Assembly (NCBI RefSeq): GCF_023856365.1
Contig: NC_064537.1
Coordinates: 2,805,001-2,869,000, forward strand
DNA: 64,000 nucleotides
Source of the DNA: Brienomyrus brachyistius
Taxonomy: Eukaryota > Chordata > Actinopteri > Osteoglossiformes > Mormyridae
Direction of reading: 5' to 3'
Position numbers and translations under genes: made by a program
Notes under the pieces: generated by a model
Told to the model about the DNA's origin: nothing
What the model saw: the letters and a program-made list of their open reading frames with translations, nothing else
The model's database searches: none
Shown: piece by piece, positions 1-21,769 of the stretch
How the letters are laid out: every line of letters begins with the position of its first letter
Numbering within the stretch: the stretch's first letter is position 1

Positions 1-2400
1 GAATGTTTGTTCAGTGTGTAAGCAGTGGCACTGCCCTGGTTCTGGGTTACTCTGGTATTTTTTTTTCAGTCTAGACCCCACCTCACATCCCACACGCTGA
101 CACGTTAAAACCACTTTGAAAACACTCTGCAGCACTGTAAACTTTCCAGTTGGTCTGGTTCCTCACCACGTGTGAAGTGATTAATTTTTCCCCCGCGGTG
201 CCACTGTCTCAGTGGCCTGGGTGCCGGTCGCCAGGCTCACCGCTGACACGGAGCACGGCGTCTAGCCCGCCGATGGCAGCGTGCCGTTCGGCCATCCAGT
301 GTGGTTTTTGTGTGTGTGCTGCGTCTGTAGTGCCTCACTGGAGGAACGCTCTGGTCCAGGGTTCCGTGTTGAGTCCAGTTTCGGGAGGCACAGGAGTGGA
401 AACACATACGCTGAAGAAGTTGGGGGGGCGGATGTCACTGAGGTCGGGCCCCAGTGTTTGGGTGTATTTTCTGGGAATGGGAATTCTCAAAACGTGGTCT
501 TGGGAATGAAAGCGCTCGTCTCCTGACTTTGGGACGTCCCGGGGATGTCCTCGGCACCACTGCATTGTGCTCCTCAGGGCGACCCCATGGTGACTCTTGG
601 GGTGACATCATGCTTCTCCTTCTCTGTCTGCCCTGTGATTCTCCATGTGGCTGCCAACCTTCCTGCTAAAACCAGGAGGCTGTCAGGAGTGATACTGGGA
701 TTAGGACTGGGATCTTTCTGGAATAGACTCTCATTATTACTGCTGTCCTGCTTTTCTTTGTACAACTATAAAAATCCTCAAGAATAATGTTGATATATAT
801 TTTTTTCCCTCGAAGGAGAGCTTTGACAACCGGCTCTTCCGTGTTCATCTAAAACGGACTTGCTCTCCCCAAAATGGCGATTACAGCGCCGTTTATCCGC
901 CTGCGTGCCGACCCGGAACGTCGTGCAGGCAGGTTAGCGCTGGAGCCCCTTCCTCCAGCCCGGATTTTCTGACTTGCACGGCTGGCTGTAGAAGCCGGTA
1001 CATTATGTCCTACGGCGTGTCCTGCTCTCTGCCTGGTTGCTTGTTAGTGCCGTGTCACAGCGTCAGACGTGAACGCATGTTCGCTGGGGAAGATTTCATC
1101 GCTGGCAAGGGGCCTGATAACTCAATCAGCTTAAGTACTGATGAGTAATGCTTGGGGGTGGGGTTGCTTTCAAATGGGTTTAATACCTGTATATAATCAA
1201 GTCAATTGCACGCGAAGGTATTTAATGATCTTCAGACAACTCTAGTTCTGGGATCATGCCAAACAATGTGGTAAAGGGTTTAGTCGCTGACTGAATGAGA
1301 ACCATTCTGCTGCTAGTTTGAGACCTGAACCTTCTTTGCGTTCTCCTGAATGGTCTTTTCCTCTTTTGCAGCTTTGGGTCTGCTGCCCTTCCTACAGGCT
1401 TGGTGTTTGCAAGGGAAGAATGATGGAATTTTTAACATTTCCTGTAGGCCGGTTGTGAGCCGGTACCCATCTGGGCGGTTCGAGGTTCGAGGTTCTCGTC
1501 TGTCTTCTTCCCTCTTCCCGTGCTCTGTGGGAGCTCCTTGGCTGAGCTCTTCACTGCAGGTTTGAGCTATGAGTTTTTCTTCAAGTTTTAGAAAATCTAC
1601 CTGGTTGGACTACTGGGGTTGAGATGAGGGAAATCGTTGTCGGTCAGAAGCGAGAGAACTGCCACTCTCACTCATTCACTCACACGCAGGCTGTTCTGAT
1701 ACTGTTGTCAAACTGGAGCTCTTAATGCAGAAGATGGCTAAGCGCCTCCTACTGGTGAGACCCAGACAAGCTGCCGCGTCATGCTAATGCTAATTCTCTG
1801 CAGTTACTAATTGGGCTGTCAGCTCTGTCCCTGATTGAGTCGTGTCCATTTCACTTAATTGACTTGCAGCTTGGTGCCCCGGTGAAGCGAAGGAAAGCCG
1901 GTCCTCCCCCCAAAGCCGATTGGTTGGCTGACATCCCCAAAACTCACCATCTCGGCTCGCGATTACTGGACAGCCAATGCCCTGAGCTCAAGTAGCTAGT
2001 CGCTCGGCCCCCCCCGTCACCTGAGAGGACCTTTGGCATGCGGCTGCACCTTTCTTCATGAAAAGGCTGGGGGGGGGATCTTGGCATAATGGAGCCCCCA
2101 CCACCACCCTTTCTGTGGCTTGGTGTTTTGTATCGTTGCTCTAATGAATGGGTGGGGGCAGAGGTGGGGGCTGTAATGGATGATAGCACGGGGGAGGGCA
2201 GCCAGCCCACACCTGAAACCGAAACGGGGCACACTGGGGTGAGTGAAGGTCCTGGCCCTCAACCCCCCTGGGGGATATTTATATAAATATTTAAGCTGTA
2301 GCCTAATTAAAAGACCCCAAACAACGACTGACGAAGGCTGATGGCTCGTCTCCCTAATGCACCCCTCGGCAGGGCTGGTGGCTCCATCTACTGCGATAAC

Positions 2401-2505
2401 CGCTGCGCGTGAGACCGCTGCGCGTGAGACCGCTGCGCGTGAGACCGCTGCGCGTGAGACCGCTGCGCGTGAGACCGCTGTACGTGGCCCCGCTGCGCGT
2501 GACGC
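2401..2505. repeat. 15-bp tandem repeat, about 7 copies
   Basis: The unit CGCTGCGCGTGAGAC is repeated from 2401 at exact 15-bp spacing. The last two copies are diverged. It leads directly into the GT-rich compound repeat downstream. Confidence 0.9.
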
Positions 2506-2539
2506 TTGTCTGTTTGTACCCCTTCGCTTTTGGCACAGG

Positions 2540-2648
2540 GGTCCCTTTGTGTCTCTGTGTGTGTGTATTCATGTGCGTGTGTATCCCTTTGTGCCTTGTG
2601 TGTGTGTGCGTGTGTGTGTGTACATGTGCGTGTGTATCCCTTTGTGCC

Positions 2649-2690
<42 letters not shown>

Positions 2691-2976
2691 ATGTGTGTGT
2701 ACATGTGCGTGTGTATCCCTTTGTGCCTTGTGTGTGTGTGCGTGTGTATCCCTTTGTGCCTTGTGTGTGTGTGCGTGTGTGTGTACATGTGCGTGTGTAT
2801 CCCTTTGTGCCTTGTGTGTGTGTGTGTGTGTGTGTACATGTGCGTGTGTATCCCTTTGTGCCTTGTGTGTGTGTGTGTGTGTGTGTGTGCATGTGTGTGT
2901 ACATGTGCGTGTGTATCCCTTTGTGCCTTGTGTGTGTGTGCGTGTGTATCCCTTTGTGCCTTGTGTGTGTGTGTAC

Positions 2977-3008
<32 letters not shown>

Positions 3009-3060
3009 GTGTGTGTACATGTGCGCGTGTATCCCTTTGTGCCTTGTGTGTGTGTACATG
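2540..3060. repeat. Compound GT minisatellite with TATCCCTTTGTGCCTTG core
   Basis: About nine copies of the core TATCCCTTTGTGCCTTG (for example at 2582, 2634, 2714, 2746, 2798, 2848, 2918, 2947 and 3030) are separated by variable (GT)n/ACATGTGCGTGTG spacers. The spacing varies from 29 to 83 bp because the GT runs differ in length. Long open frames across it, rich in Cys-Val on one strand and His-Thr on the other, are repeat artefacts. Confidence 0.9.
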
Positions 3061-4715
3061 CCCCGGTAGTCAGCAGGAATGCCAGCCTGTGTGCTGTGTT
3101 GCCTGCCTTGATGGTGCCCTTATACTAAAAGCCTAATTACCAGTCATCTTCACCTGGGCCAGCTGAGTGGGATGAGGGTAGCCCCCCTTCCCCTGGGGCT
3201 TTGAGTGGGGGTAGACCGGAGCTGTAGGCCTTAGTGTCCTGACATTCTCCCCCCCCCCCGGGTGGTGCCGTGAGGCTGCACCGAACTCCGCGTTAGAGCT
3301 CTGATTCAGGCCTGAACCCCAGGCCCAGCCTTGAAAGCCCCCCCCCCCCCCCCCCGCTGGCGCAGTGAGTTCCCCTTTCTTCCATCTCCTTACTACTGAC
3401 GACTGAGGGCACATCCACCGGAAACTGTGTCCCCTGACGGGTCAGCTGTCTCCTGTCCCACGGCGGCAGTGTAATCCCACCCAGACGCACTGCGGGCGTG
3501 TCATCGTTCAGACAAATGTACGCCACCCAGGACTGGGGGCCGGGGGCTGTCTCTCCAGTGACTTGAGATAAATGGTTTAGAAGGATTCCAGAGCTGAGAG
3601 GACGGACTGGGTGGTGAAGGGGGGGGGGGGCTGTCTTCTCGTTCTCAGGCTGCTGTTTTCTTATCATATGCATATCAGACTTGACTGTTTACACTGCCAG
3701 TCCCCCCCGCCCCCCTCCCCAATGTGAATGCTGCTGTTTACCCCATCCTGAGCATTAGGAAGTGATGTACGATAGAGCGGTTCCGGGCCTCTGCGATTAA
3801 AAGCAGTCCTTTTGGATCTTCTCTGGAGTTCTCCAGGAAGCAGTCATTTAAGATCGAACGCCTGACTGCCCTTGTACATCTGGGGAGGAGGGGGCCAGGC
3901 ACTGATAGACCATCACTTGGCGTACTGTCACGGGTTAATTGGTGGCCTGGGAAGCGTCATCCTTGCTGTGAGGACATTGGTCAGATTTGTGGAAGGCCAC
4001 CAAGGTCAGGAAAAGCAGTATGCTTCACTATTTTTATTTTTTGGTCAATAAGTTTGATAAACTTCCTAAACTGCCACTTAATAGTTTAATGCTCCTGATT
4101 TGGTTTTGGGTAGCATGAGTTCCTACTTCCTGCTGGTAAGGAGGAGGTTCTGCGAGGCAGAGAAGACTCGCTCCCAGATGGCTAACAGGTGACGCTGAAC
4201 TGGTGCCTTCCTTTCGTTGGCATTCCTTTGTGAGTCATGCTCGGTAAAAGCTCCCCCACTTGTGGGTGTGTGGGTAGGGGGGTCTTCCCAAGACATTACT
4301 CCGGCGGATGTGAAAGTGTGGCTGCAGATGGACAGTATAGCATAGATTTAATTAAAAATCATTAGTCCGATGTCTTGGTTGATATTGCTGGTCAGTATTC
4401 AAGATTAAAGACATAACTACTAAAATAACGGAGGTGAGAACATTAGACAGTCAGCCATTTTTCACAGTGGAGAACCGCTTAGAACCTTACTGTGCTCTTC
4501 AAAGTCAACGTTACTTTGCTGATATCTCACTGTCTGCGTTATATGATACAGTTGCTGAACATATTTACGGGACATTAACGTCAAGGACATCTGTTTCATT
4601 GCAGATTTCTGGATCTCAGAGGTTAACTGGTTATTGGTAATATTAGCCAAAAATATATATTGGTTAATGATATCCGGCAAAATTTTGGGATCGATGCACC
4701 GGTAAGTGTTAGATC

Positions 4716-4880
4716 AGGGCTCTTCAAAGCTGGACCTCGATTCCAAATCCAGGTTTTGTTTTCAGTTCTCCCAGGTAGTTAGTGTAATAATTACTGATTC
4801 TGATTGGTCAGAGGCTTCACACCTGGCTCGCAGGTAAAGGAAAAGCAGCAGTAACAGGCCCTAGAGGACTGTGATTTGAC
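4716..4880. mobile_element. Possible interspersed repeat remnant
   Basis: The segment starts AGGGCTCTTCAAAGCTGGAC and ends GGCCCTAGAGGAC, with GGTTTTGTTTTCAG inside. Its style matches common fish dispersed repeats I have seen, but no second copy in the window supports this. Confidence 0.3.
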
Positions 4881-5803
4881 TAACTTCTGTGTTGCCGTGT
4901 GGAGGGCGGGGGAGGTCTTATGCAGGGTGGGGTTGTGTCTGTCCTCTTTATCCTGCTGACCTCCATCTCCGGCCTGGCCGCTCCGGCTCTGTGTGTCTGT
5001 CAGCTATGTGCATGTGAGAGGGCTGTGCACGCACAGCTCCCAGTGCTCGTGGGAGCGTTTGGGGCGGGGAGACGTTTTGGCTGTTCGGCCTGAAGGGTGC
5101 ACCGGCTCGTGAGAGTGGTGCCACCGATAGACCGTGACAAGGGCGACAGAGAGGGATGTCGTTTGGGGCCCTAACCCTCTCTGATTCTGTGGGGCCAGCG
5201 GCTCCATCTCCACTCTAGTGGGCCTGTTCCTGACCCAGTGTTGTGGCGGAATGTGCACAGCCAGACTCTTGGATGCCCCATCATGGTTAAACCTCCTGAC
5301 CTTGGAGATTATTGTGAGCTCATAATCTGGGCCCTGGGCCCCCCAACTGTCCTCCCCATCTATCGTTTGGGCTGCTCATGTTCCTCAAGGTCTCCTAAGC
5401 TGGGAGTCATATTTCGGTTCATTATCAGAAATGCTGGCTAATTAGCCGTGCTGAGGCTGCCCTCCTCTGCTATGACCTTGGTCCTGCCGGTTGCTCCCAG
5501 GCCTTCCTGATTCCTGACGTGAAACCTCTGGCCACATGACTGCTCTCCACTAGCTGGGTACATGGCCTGTCTCATTGATGGGTAGCGGGCATCTGCAGTG
5601 TCCCGGTGCTGAGTCTGGGCGACGACGGTGCCCTTTGCTGTCTGCGTGTGAGAGATCAGGTCTCCTGTTTACAAACCACCGGCCGCGGGGACGAGCCCTA
5701 TGAAAGCACGGCTGATTACGGAATGCAAACCTTGATCGTAGCACCATTGTTAAAAGGGGATGCTGATGACCTGAGTCCTGGCGTGTTCAAAGCCTTCTGT
5801 GAC

Positions 5804-5851
5804 TCGTCTGTGTGTGCGTGTGCGTGTGCGTGCGTGTGTGTGTGTGTGTGC

Positions 5852-5884
<33 letters not shown>
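5804..5884. repeat. (GT)n microsatellite with CGTG interruptions
   Basis: GT-rich simple repeat in the cox10 intron, interrupted by GCGTG units. Confidence 0.9.
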
Positions 5885-5885
<1 letters not shown>

Positions 5886-7722
5886 CTGTCACTGCGTGTC
5901 CCTCTGTGCTCTGTCAGAGGTCACTCGGGAATGTGAGCTCACTAGCCGTCCTGTTCTAGCACTGGCACAGAACGTTCAAAAGCGGCATGGTTTCATGTGG
6001 ATGGGGAACCGTGGTAGGAGAAGCAGCAGGTCGGGGGGGGGGGGGGGGGTGCCGCTTTGGGACCTGGGGGGGTGCTGAGCTGCGTTGGCCTGTTTATGTT
6101 ACAGTTAAGCGGATTTAAATTTAGCCTGACGTTCGACGGTTCCGGAAGCAGAGAGAAGCCAGTGGATTTATTACTTGCTTCCCAGTGATGGTGTATTTTA
6201 CACTCTAACCCACACATACGGCCTTTTAAAATTCTTCAAGGGTGTAACTGCCGGGTCTTTTGTGAGATTTTAACCCATAAAGGTTCTCATAAGGTTCCTG
6301 GCCTCTTTTCGACAGCCCTGCCGAAGCATGGTGTGTCTCGTGCTGTCTGCTAGCAGACAGAATATTTTTGAGGCCAGTTTACTATCTTGCTCAGGCACTG
6401 GTGTAGTAATACAGGAGGTCAGAGTCCTCCCCTCCAGTAGGGGGTGCTCAGATGTAGGATGGCATGCAGTCCCACTCTCCTATCCGACATACTGTGTGTC
6501 GTAGAGACCTCTCCTTGACAATGTTTACAAAGAAGGCTGCCACCCTTGATCGCATGGTCTTTGGCGTGGTAACCGAGGGGCCTAAGGATCACTGTAGTGT
6601 GAGGAGCTTAGCGCAGGTTAAGTCTTTTCCAGTTAAATTACTGGGCCATGGTACTGTAGCTGAGGCCATGATATGTGCGCTCAGCTAACTGGCCAGTTAA
6701 ACGTCTGCCACAGCCTGTTCATGGCTCCATCAAAAGGGGAGCATGGTGAGCCAATCAAGGTCTTTGCTCTTCTTGTTATGATTCATAGGTCTTAGGGAAG
6801 TGATCAGGAGATCAGAGCAGGTCTGTCGTTCTTGTTAACCAGGGTTACAAGCAGAGATGATAAACATGGAAGAAGACCTTGAAGCCATCGCTGTTTTTAT
6901 GTCTTCGATAACCTCCTGAATGTATTATTTGATTGTCTGTGAAGCAGTTTATTGGCTACCGAGAAGGCAGCACAGGGCATGAGTACCGCCGTCCTTCGTG
7001 AATGTGGTCATACTAGCGCAGTGCTTGGAAAAACTGGATGGTGATGGGCCCTCACACCCTGTATGTAGCAGTGACGGGCTGTCGTATCTGTGCACTGCGT
7101 CCTGCAGCCACTATAGCTTCCCATGGCTATAAATAGTGTGAGATAAATGTTCCCGTTTTGGCAGCCCGGCGCGGTTTGGGGGGCGAGGTCACGCCGGAGA
7201 GCCCGGTGCTGGACCTTACGCGCTTCTGCCACGTCCCCACGGTTTGGGGCGGCCTGAGGAGAGAAGCAGTGGTGTTAACAAGCAGGAATGTTTGTTTATG
7301 GTGGCGGGGGGGGGGGGGTGCACTCCCTGAGTGTGAGCGATTAGATGTTTGTGTTGGAAGCTCCAGATGCTGGTTCTGCAGGGCTGTGATTCAAGGCCCC
7401 CTGTCGTCCGTTTATGCCTGTGAGCGCTCTGGCCGGGTCACTTCCTGTCCCAGGAGCAGCTGTTCCGCGCAGGCAGGCAGAAGCCCGAGCGAGTGTGCCG
7501 ACCAGGCCGCCTGCGATGCACGTGCCCGCACCTCCTCGCCTCCACTTCCTGCTTCTGAGACGACGAATTAACGAGCATTCAGCTTATTAAATTGCACCCG
7601 GCGCCCGCTCCTTGTTCGCAGTTTAACAAGCGGTGCCTGGCGCCGTGATCTGGAGGGCAGGCTTCCCATCACCGAAACGACATGGCGATTCCCTCGGCGT
7701 GGAGCTGAGAGGAGGCTGGCTG

Positions 7723-7831
7723 GCATGCGGCTGTGGGATGCAGTGCCAGGCATGCGGCTGCGGGATGCAGTGCCAGGCATGCGGCTGCGGGATGCAGTGC
7801 CAGGCATGCGGCTGCGGGATGCAGTGCCAGG
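7723..7831. repeat. 27-bp minisatellite, 4 copies
   Basis: The unit starts GCATGCGGCTGCGGGATGCA followed by GTGCCAG. Four near-identical copies occur in the cox10 intron. GCATGC within the unit is palindromic. Confidence 0.9.
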
Positions 7832-8395
7832 GTCTGTCGCTTTGACAAATGTCCCCCCGGTTACCTGACTCCTGTCCGCTTTGCGAATTAGTCCAAGTCC
7901 CGGGTGAGACCTCACTGTCGCCGCCCTTTAGGAGGCTTTTCACACTGTATGGCTTGGTGCACGGGGGCTGCTGTGTGTCGATATTCAGATGCAGATGTTG
8001 TGTGTTTGCTTTGTTCAGATGGTGTGACATTGACATGGTGAGCGCGCCCCTGTCATCTTAGATGTAGACAGCTCCCCCAGTTTGAGCTTATCGGGGCTGG
8101 GGGTGGCAGCTCAGTGACAAGGGCAAGGGAGCCGTTCATTGGGCCATAACAGCACGAACACCTGACTTTGCCCCACTTTGACTCTGTCTTGGGGCCAGTG
8201 ACGTCACCATTGTACCATCTGACCCGGCTTCCTCACCTGCTGAATTTTGTGAGTGTAGATTCCCATGTTTTCCCAGGTCTTTATGAAGCTGTATGTGCTT
8301 CCCCATAAGACACCACCTTTCCTTTAGAGTCAGCCCTCTCTCCGGGGCTCGGGTTCCGCAGGTTTGGGTGATGTCAGCAGTACCACTCCCACTGG

Positions 8396-8409
8396 CCACT
8401 AGGGGGCGC
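8396..8409 (+). promoter_or_regulatory. CTCF-like motif, full consensus match
   Basis: CCACTAGGGGGCGC fits the vertebrate CTCF core consensus (CCASYAGRKGGCRS) at every position. It lies inside the cox10 intron. Occupancy cannot be judged from sequence. Other near matches are at 1742-1755 (reverse), 6434-6447, 15514-15527 and 54057-54070. Confidence 0.45.
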
Positions 8410-9908
8410 CTCCCCAGCCATGTGCCCGCATTGCTCTCCCGGGCCTGTACTCACTGAATGCCGCTTGGTACAGAGGTTGTTCTGTGCCTCCCCTGCCCTC
8501 TGCCCCCCCCCCCCCCCCCCCCCGCAGCTTCCGCTCTCTCCATCTGGAAGGTCGTTGCCTGGAGGCGTCAGCGGTCTAATCAAAGGGCCGGCCTTCTCTG
8601 CCGCCGCCCCGGCTAACCACTCCCCGCAGGCCCGGTTTCTGAGCAGGCGGCCGTCCCAAGTTCAGCCGCGAACTTTCTTACGTTTGGTCCCATTTTCAGG
8701 TGAAAGGAAAATCCACTTAACGAGTCTTACAGTCTGACTTTTATGAGCCAGTGATATTTTTACTGGATCCTAGTTCCTAACTTACAGGGAAATTCGGTGG
8801 TTGGTGGAAGGATTGACTCTCCAGCGACTGGGAAAAACTCACACTGTTCCATTTGGACTCGTGTGGGGTTGAGGTATGACCCGCTGCATGGCTGCGCTCA
8901 GGTTCTCATCCCTGGGGAGGTCTGTCGCATGGTGGGTGCAGCAACGTGCTGTCATCAGTGAACCTCCTCCTCCTTACCTCCTCGTCCTCCTCCTGGTTCC
9001 TCAGATGCTTCCATGGTCCATTACTTTGCTGCCGTTTTGTACCTGGAAATTTTGTCACCTGGGGTGTCTAGCAGCCGGCCTGCCATGGCATTGTGAGACA
9101 GCAGCTTCAGGCCGCGTGTCCTCCTAAAATGGGGCGGGGGGCAGTAATAGCTCTGCCCCCACCGATAGAGAACAGGGCAAATGGAAGAAAATGCTGCTAA
9201 GGAACAGGTAGACTTGGAAACACCCGACAGGCCGGTGGTACTCTCTTTCAGCTCAGGGTAGGTTTAGGGGGAGCTTGAGTTGGGCTGGGGGCTGATGGGA
9301 AACAGACGTCGGGGGGGGGGGGGGGTCTGGTGGCTGGGGGGTGGGTTGTGGCTGTCGGGGTGTAACCGCAACTTGAACTGAACGTACTTCTTCCGTAGGG
9401 AGAGCCTGCCTATCCTTACCCCCAAGACACAGTCTCCACAGCCGGTCATTCCAATGAAATAGTCTTGTCTTTCTGGGGGGGGGGCGTCTGAGTGTTGGGG
9501 CCCACCCTATTGTTGCAGGCTCACGCTAAAACAGGGGCTCGTCATGCAAATGGCCTTTTGGGATGGGGGGGGTGGCTGTCATAGTTAGTGCCGTGATCTA
9601 CAGGCATCCCGCGGTCTGACCACTTCCCGATGGTCCCTAAATATGGGGTCCTGGAAGTGCATTTCAGCCACATGAGCGATTTTAAACATGGAGATGGGGG
9701 GGGCTGCGTAGTATCTGTTTATTAGTTGTTTTATGCTCGCCATATTTCACCAGGAGTGGGCTCTGATGTATCTGGGCCGGGTCGATTCGCCTGGTTTCCT
9801 CATCAGCCTCATGCCTTCCGGTCGGCGCAGTAACCTGCCCCATGTGTTTGTGTTTTAGACCCTGGGCGTGTCGGTGCAGCATGTGGCACTCCGCCCCCTT
9901 GGGCCTGA

Positions 9909-18455
<8,547 letters not shown>

Positions 18456-18577
18456 CCCTTGGCCTTGCCTGTCACTCCCACCCCCGCACATCTGGACGCG
18501 AGAATAGCGACAATTAGGATCTGCTTTAACAAGAATAACTCAAAACGTTATGATTTCAGGGATCTTGTAATCAATCA

Positions 18578-18578
<1 letters not shown>

Positions 18579-18621
<43 letters not shown>
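18579..18621. repeat. (GT)n microsatellite in cox10 3' UTR
   Basis: Pure GT run located between the cox10 stop codon and the polyadenylation signal, so it is probably transcribed. Confidence 0.95.
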
Positions 18622-18624
<3 letters not shown>

Positions 18625-18875
18625 ATGCATACGCCCTCCCGCGCGTTAATTTATTCACACACCAGTGATGCGTACAACCGACTGGCAGCTTGATGTTTAA
18701 TTACAGAGCTAAACGAATGTATGTCACTCTCTGTCTCAGTCCTGCCCGACTTGTGAACTGCTCAGTTCTCTAGGAAAGCCTCGTTTCTAGTGCTGTGATG
18801 TGATTTCTGACCACTGCTGTTACACAGTTCAGTGCGCTGACATACTGTATGTGGATGGAAGCCCTGTGCCACACC

Positions 18876-18881
18876 AATAAA
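18876..18881 (+). terminator. cox10: Polyadenylation signal AATAAA for cox10
   Basis: A canonical AATAAA lies 421 bp after the cox10 stop. It is followed by a pyrimidine- and GT-rich stretch (about 18890-18930) suitable as a downstream cleavage element. It is the first good signal after the stop codon. Confidence 0.75.
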
Positions 18882-19218
18882 GAACAATCGCTGTCCTCCC
18901 TCGCCTCCTTTCTTGGTGTGTTTCTGGGTTTAATGCTGTCTGATCATTTATAAAACATTTTTCCATCCAAGGATGCGTAGTTTATAGTTTGTTTTCAGTT
19001 ACTTGTCTAATAATGTTTTCTCCAGGGGCCCTGCCACCCCCCCCCCACCCCGATTTGCACTTGTAACTCCCCTTTTTAGCTCAGCTCCCTCCAGCCTGGG
19101 TTAGGGTTGGGTTTCTCCTATGTTGCTTTCACCATGGCTGGTTACTCTTTCGTTAATCGCAATTTGCCACCCTGCTGGCTGTCTGTAACCACGACAACCT
19201 CTACCCTACGGTCTCTAT

Positions 19219-20310
19219 ACCAGACCTTCTGTCTGCCAGTGTGTTACCATGCCCCCCCAGGGCATATTCTGTCTGTCAGTGTGTTACCATGCCCCCCCCC
19301 AATGCACATTCTGTCTGCCAGTGTGTTACCATGCCCCCCCCCAGGGCACATTCTGTCTGCCAGTGTGTTACCATGCCCCCCCCAGGGCACATTCTGTCTG
19401 CCAGTGTGTTACCATGCACCCCAGTGCACATTCTGTCTGCCAGTGTGTTACCATGCCCCCCCAGTGCACATTCTGTCTGCCAGTGTGTTACCATGCCTCC
19501 CCAGGGCACATTCTGTCTGCCAGTGTGTTACCATGCCCCCCCAGGGCACATTCTGTCTGCCAGTGTGTTACCATGCCCCCCCCCAGGGCACATTCTGTCT
19601 GCCAGTGTGTTACCATGCCCCCCCAGTGCACATTCTGTCTGCCAGTGTGTTACCATGCACCCCCGTGCACATTCTGTCTGCCAGTGTGTTACCATGCCCC
19701 CCCAGTGCACATTCTGTCTGCCAGTGTGTTACCATGCCTCCCCAGGGCACATTCTGTCTGCCAGTGTGTTACCATGCCCCCCAGTGCACATTCTGTCTGC
19801 CAGTGTGTTACCATGCCCCCCCAGTGCACATTCTGCCTGCCAGTGTGTTACCATGCCCCCCCAGTGCACATTCTGCCTGCCAGTGTGTTACCATGCCCCC
19901 CCAGTGCACATTCTGTCTGCCAGTGTGTTACCATGCCCCCCCCAGGGCACATTCTGTCTGCCAGTGTGTTACCATGCCCCCCCCCCCCAGGGCACATTCT
20001 GTCTGCCAGTGTGTTACCATGCCCCCCCAGTGCACATTCTGTCTGCCAGTGTGTTACCATGCCTCCTCAGGGCACATTCTGTCTGCCAGTGTGTTACCAT
20101 GCCCCCCCCAGGGCACATTCTGTCTGCCAGTGTGTTACCATGCCCCCCCCCAGGGCACATTCTGTCTGCCAGTGTGTTACCATGCCCCCCCAGTGCACAT
20201 TCTGTCTGCTAGTGTATTACCATGCCCCCCCAGGGCACATTCTGTCTGCCAGTGTGTTACCACGCCCCCCCAGGGGACATTCTGCCTTCCGGTCTGTTAT
20301 CATGCCCCCC
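19219..20310. repeat. 40-bp minisatellite with variable C-tract, about 27 copies
   Basis: The unit is GTCTGCCAGTGTGTTACCAT followed by GC, a run of C, then AG(G/T)GCACATTCT. The C run changes from copy to copy, so the unit length shifts around 40 bp. All three + frames stay open for about 320-408 codons with Cys/Pro-rich repeats. These are artefacts, not a protein. Confidence 0.95.
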
Positions 20311-21769
20311 ACCTCTTTTTATGAAGTGGCACTGGGATTTTTGGGGGGGTCATGTTTGGGGAGGGGGGTGGCTATAGGGAGCAGTCCAGCTGTTGTGGGG
20401 GGGGCACTCATACTTGTATCAGATATCGGCGGCAGCCAGGGTCTTCCAGCATCCGCTCCATCTGGGTGGCTGTGAACATGGACAGCCACCCAACCCCCCC
20501 GGCCCATTTCTTTCCCCCTCCCTGCCTTGACCTGTCTAGTCTCCTTTCGTCTCTGCAAACCTCCGCGATGTTGCCTTCTGAGATGCTCCATTACTGCTTC
20601 CCCGGCAGGACGCCTTTGGGTCCAAGCTCTACCGGTACGGTGAGTCCATCCGGAGGGACCCAAGCGGTCGCTTCTGTTAAGTCATTACGAGCTCATGTTT
20701 AGCTGGTGTTCCTCACCACTTTGTTTGCCATTATTTCCCCATTCTTCGTTTCCGAGTTAATCTGTGAGTACTGTTGCATGTCTTGTTTCGTTAGACCAAA
20801 ATGTTGTTCATGTTTAAAAGTCAGACCCTACCGCATAGAAAATCACGCAAATCGACTTCTCTGTGATCCACGGTAGATGCAGGTGAGGACTTGAAGTTCC
20901 CCATAGCGAAATCAACACCCACGGAGCCCCGACTTTAATGTACGCGGCCCCCGCGTCTGTGGGCCAGTGATGGAAAAAGCGGCCGCTTTCGGGCACGAAT
21001 CTCCTCTTTTTTCCACTTTATCCTGAACGCAAAATGTGTTGAACACCTGTTAGCGCTTAATAATATATTTAAATAGTTGAAACCTCGATCGATGCATGGG
21101 AATGCCATTAAGAGCGCCTGTTATTTATTCAGTGCATCATCATTTGTTAAATGATAAATAGTAAATTGGTGTAATTCCACAGTAGGGCAAAGTGTCATGA
21201 AAGTGGGAGGGACTAAATCCAGTGTAAATCTAGTGTAAGTTAATTATATTAAATATCAGCTCAGCTCACTGACACCAAACATAATACCTTGGTTAGCGCC
21301 CTCCGCAGTCCCCGTACCGGTACCTTGTTGTTTATAATGAACGGGCCACAGTTCATCTAGGAAAGCGGGAAGTAATTAATTTTAAAACAAACTGGGGACG
21401 TGCTGAGAACACACCCTCCCCCGGCATCTCGGCGCCCCCTGACGATCCCATTGCCCCTTCGATGCAGGGCGGCGGAGAGCCGTGTCGGGTCGTCTCCCTC
21501 CGAGGCCAGCCTGGGCTGGGCGCCCCCCCTTCTGCTTTATTATGGATTTATCCGGCGTGTGTTTCTCTGTGGAAAGGTGCGGCCCGGATATGAAACCAAC
21601 CTTAATCGAGTTCAATCAATTTAGGCATGAATACTACATACAGTCTAAGAGACCGCGCACACCGCGTTCTTTTCGCTTATATGTGCGCATCTAGAGGCCT
21701 GTCGCAGGTCATTAGCGGAGATTAGCGGCCCTAAATACGCCGGAGTGCGCGGCGATGCCCCCGGGGCGC

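Larger units (their letters stand above)
18456..18900 (+). other. cox10: cox10 3' untranslated region
   Basis: This is non-coding sequence from the TAA to about 20 bases beyond the AATAAA at 18876. It contains a (GT)n microsatellite at about 18579-18621. The 3' UTR is short (about 0.45 kb). The exact cleavage site is inferred, not seen. Confidence 0.7.

Noticed and set aside
1871..1995. Open stretch after an acceptor-like TTGACTTGCAG, tested as a missing cox10 exon
   Set aside because: Its translation does not match the expected upstream COX10 sequence and it has no good donor.
2357..3136. Long Cys/Val-rich and His/Thr-rich open frames
   Set aside because: They are translations of GT/CA-rich tandem repeats. 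Frames are open on both strands, with no domain and no splice context.
19107..20475. 405-408 codon Cys/Pro-rich frames
   Set aside because: All three + frames are open across a 40-bp tandem repeat with a slipping C tract, so the frames are artefacts.
20609..20639. 31-bp possible micro-exon (acceptor CCCCGGCAG, donor GTGAGT)
   Set aside because: Splice-site matches alone are common by chance. The short peptide is not part of cox10 or hs3st3b1 and no partner exons are seen.
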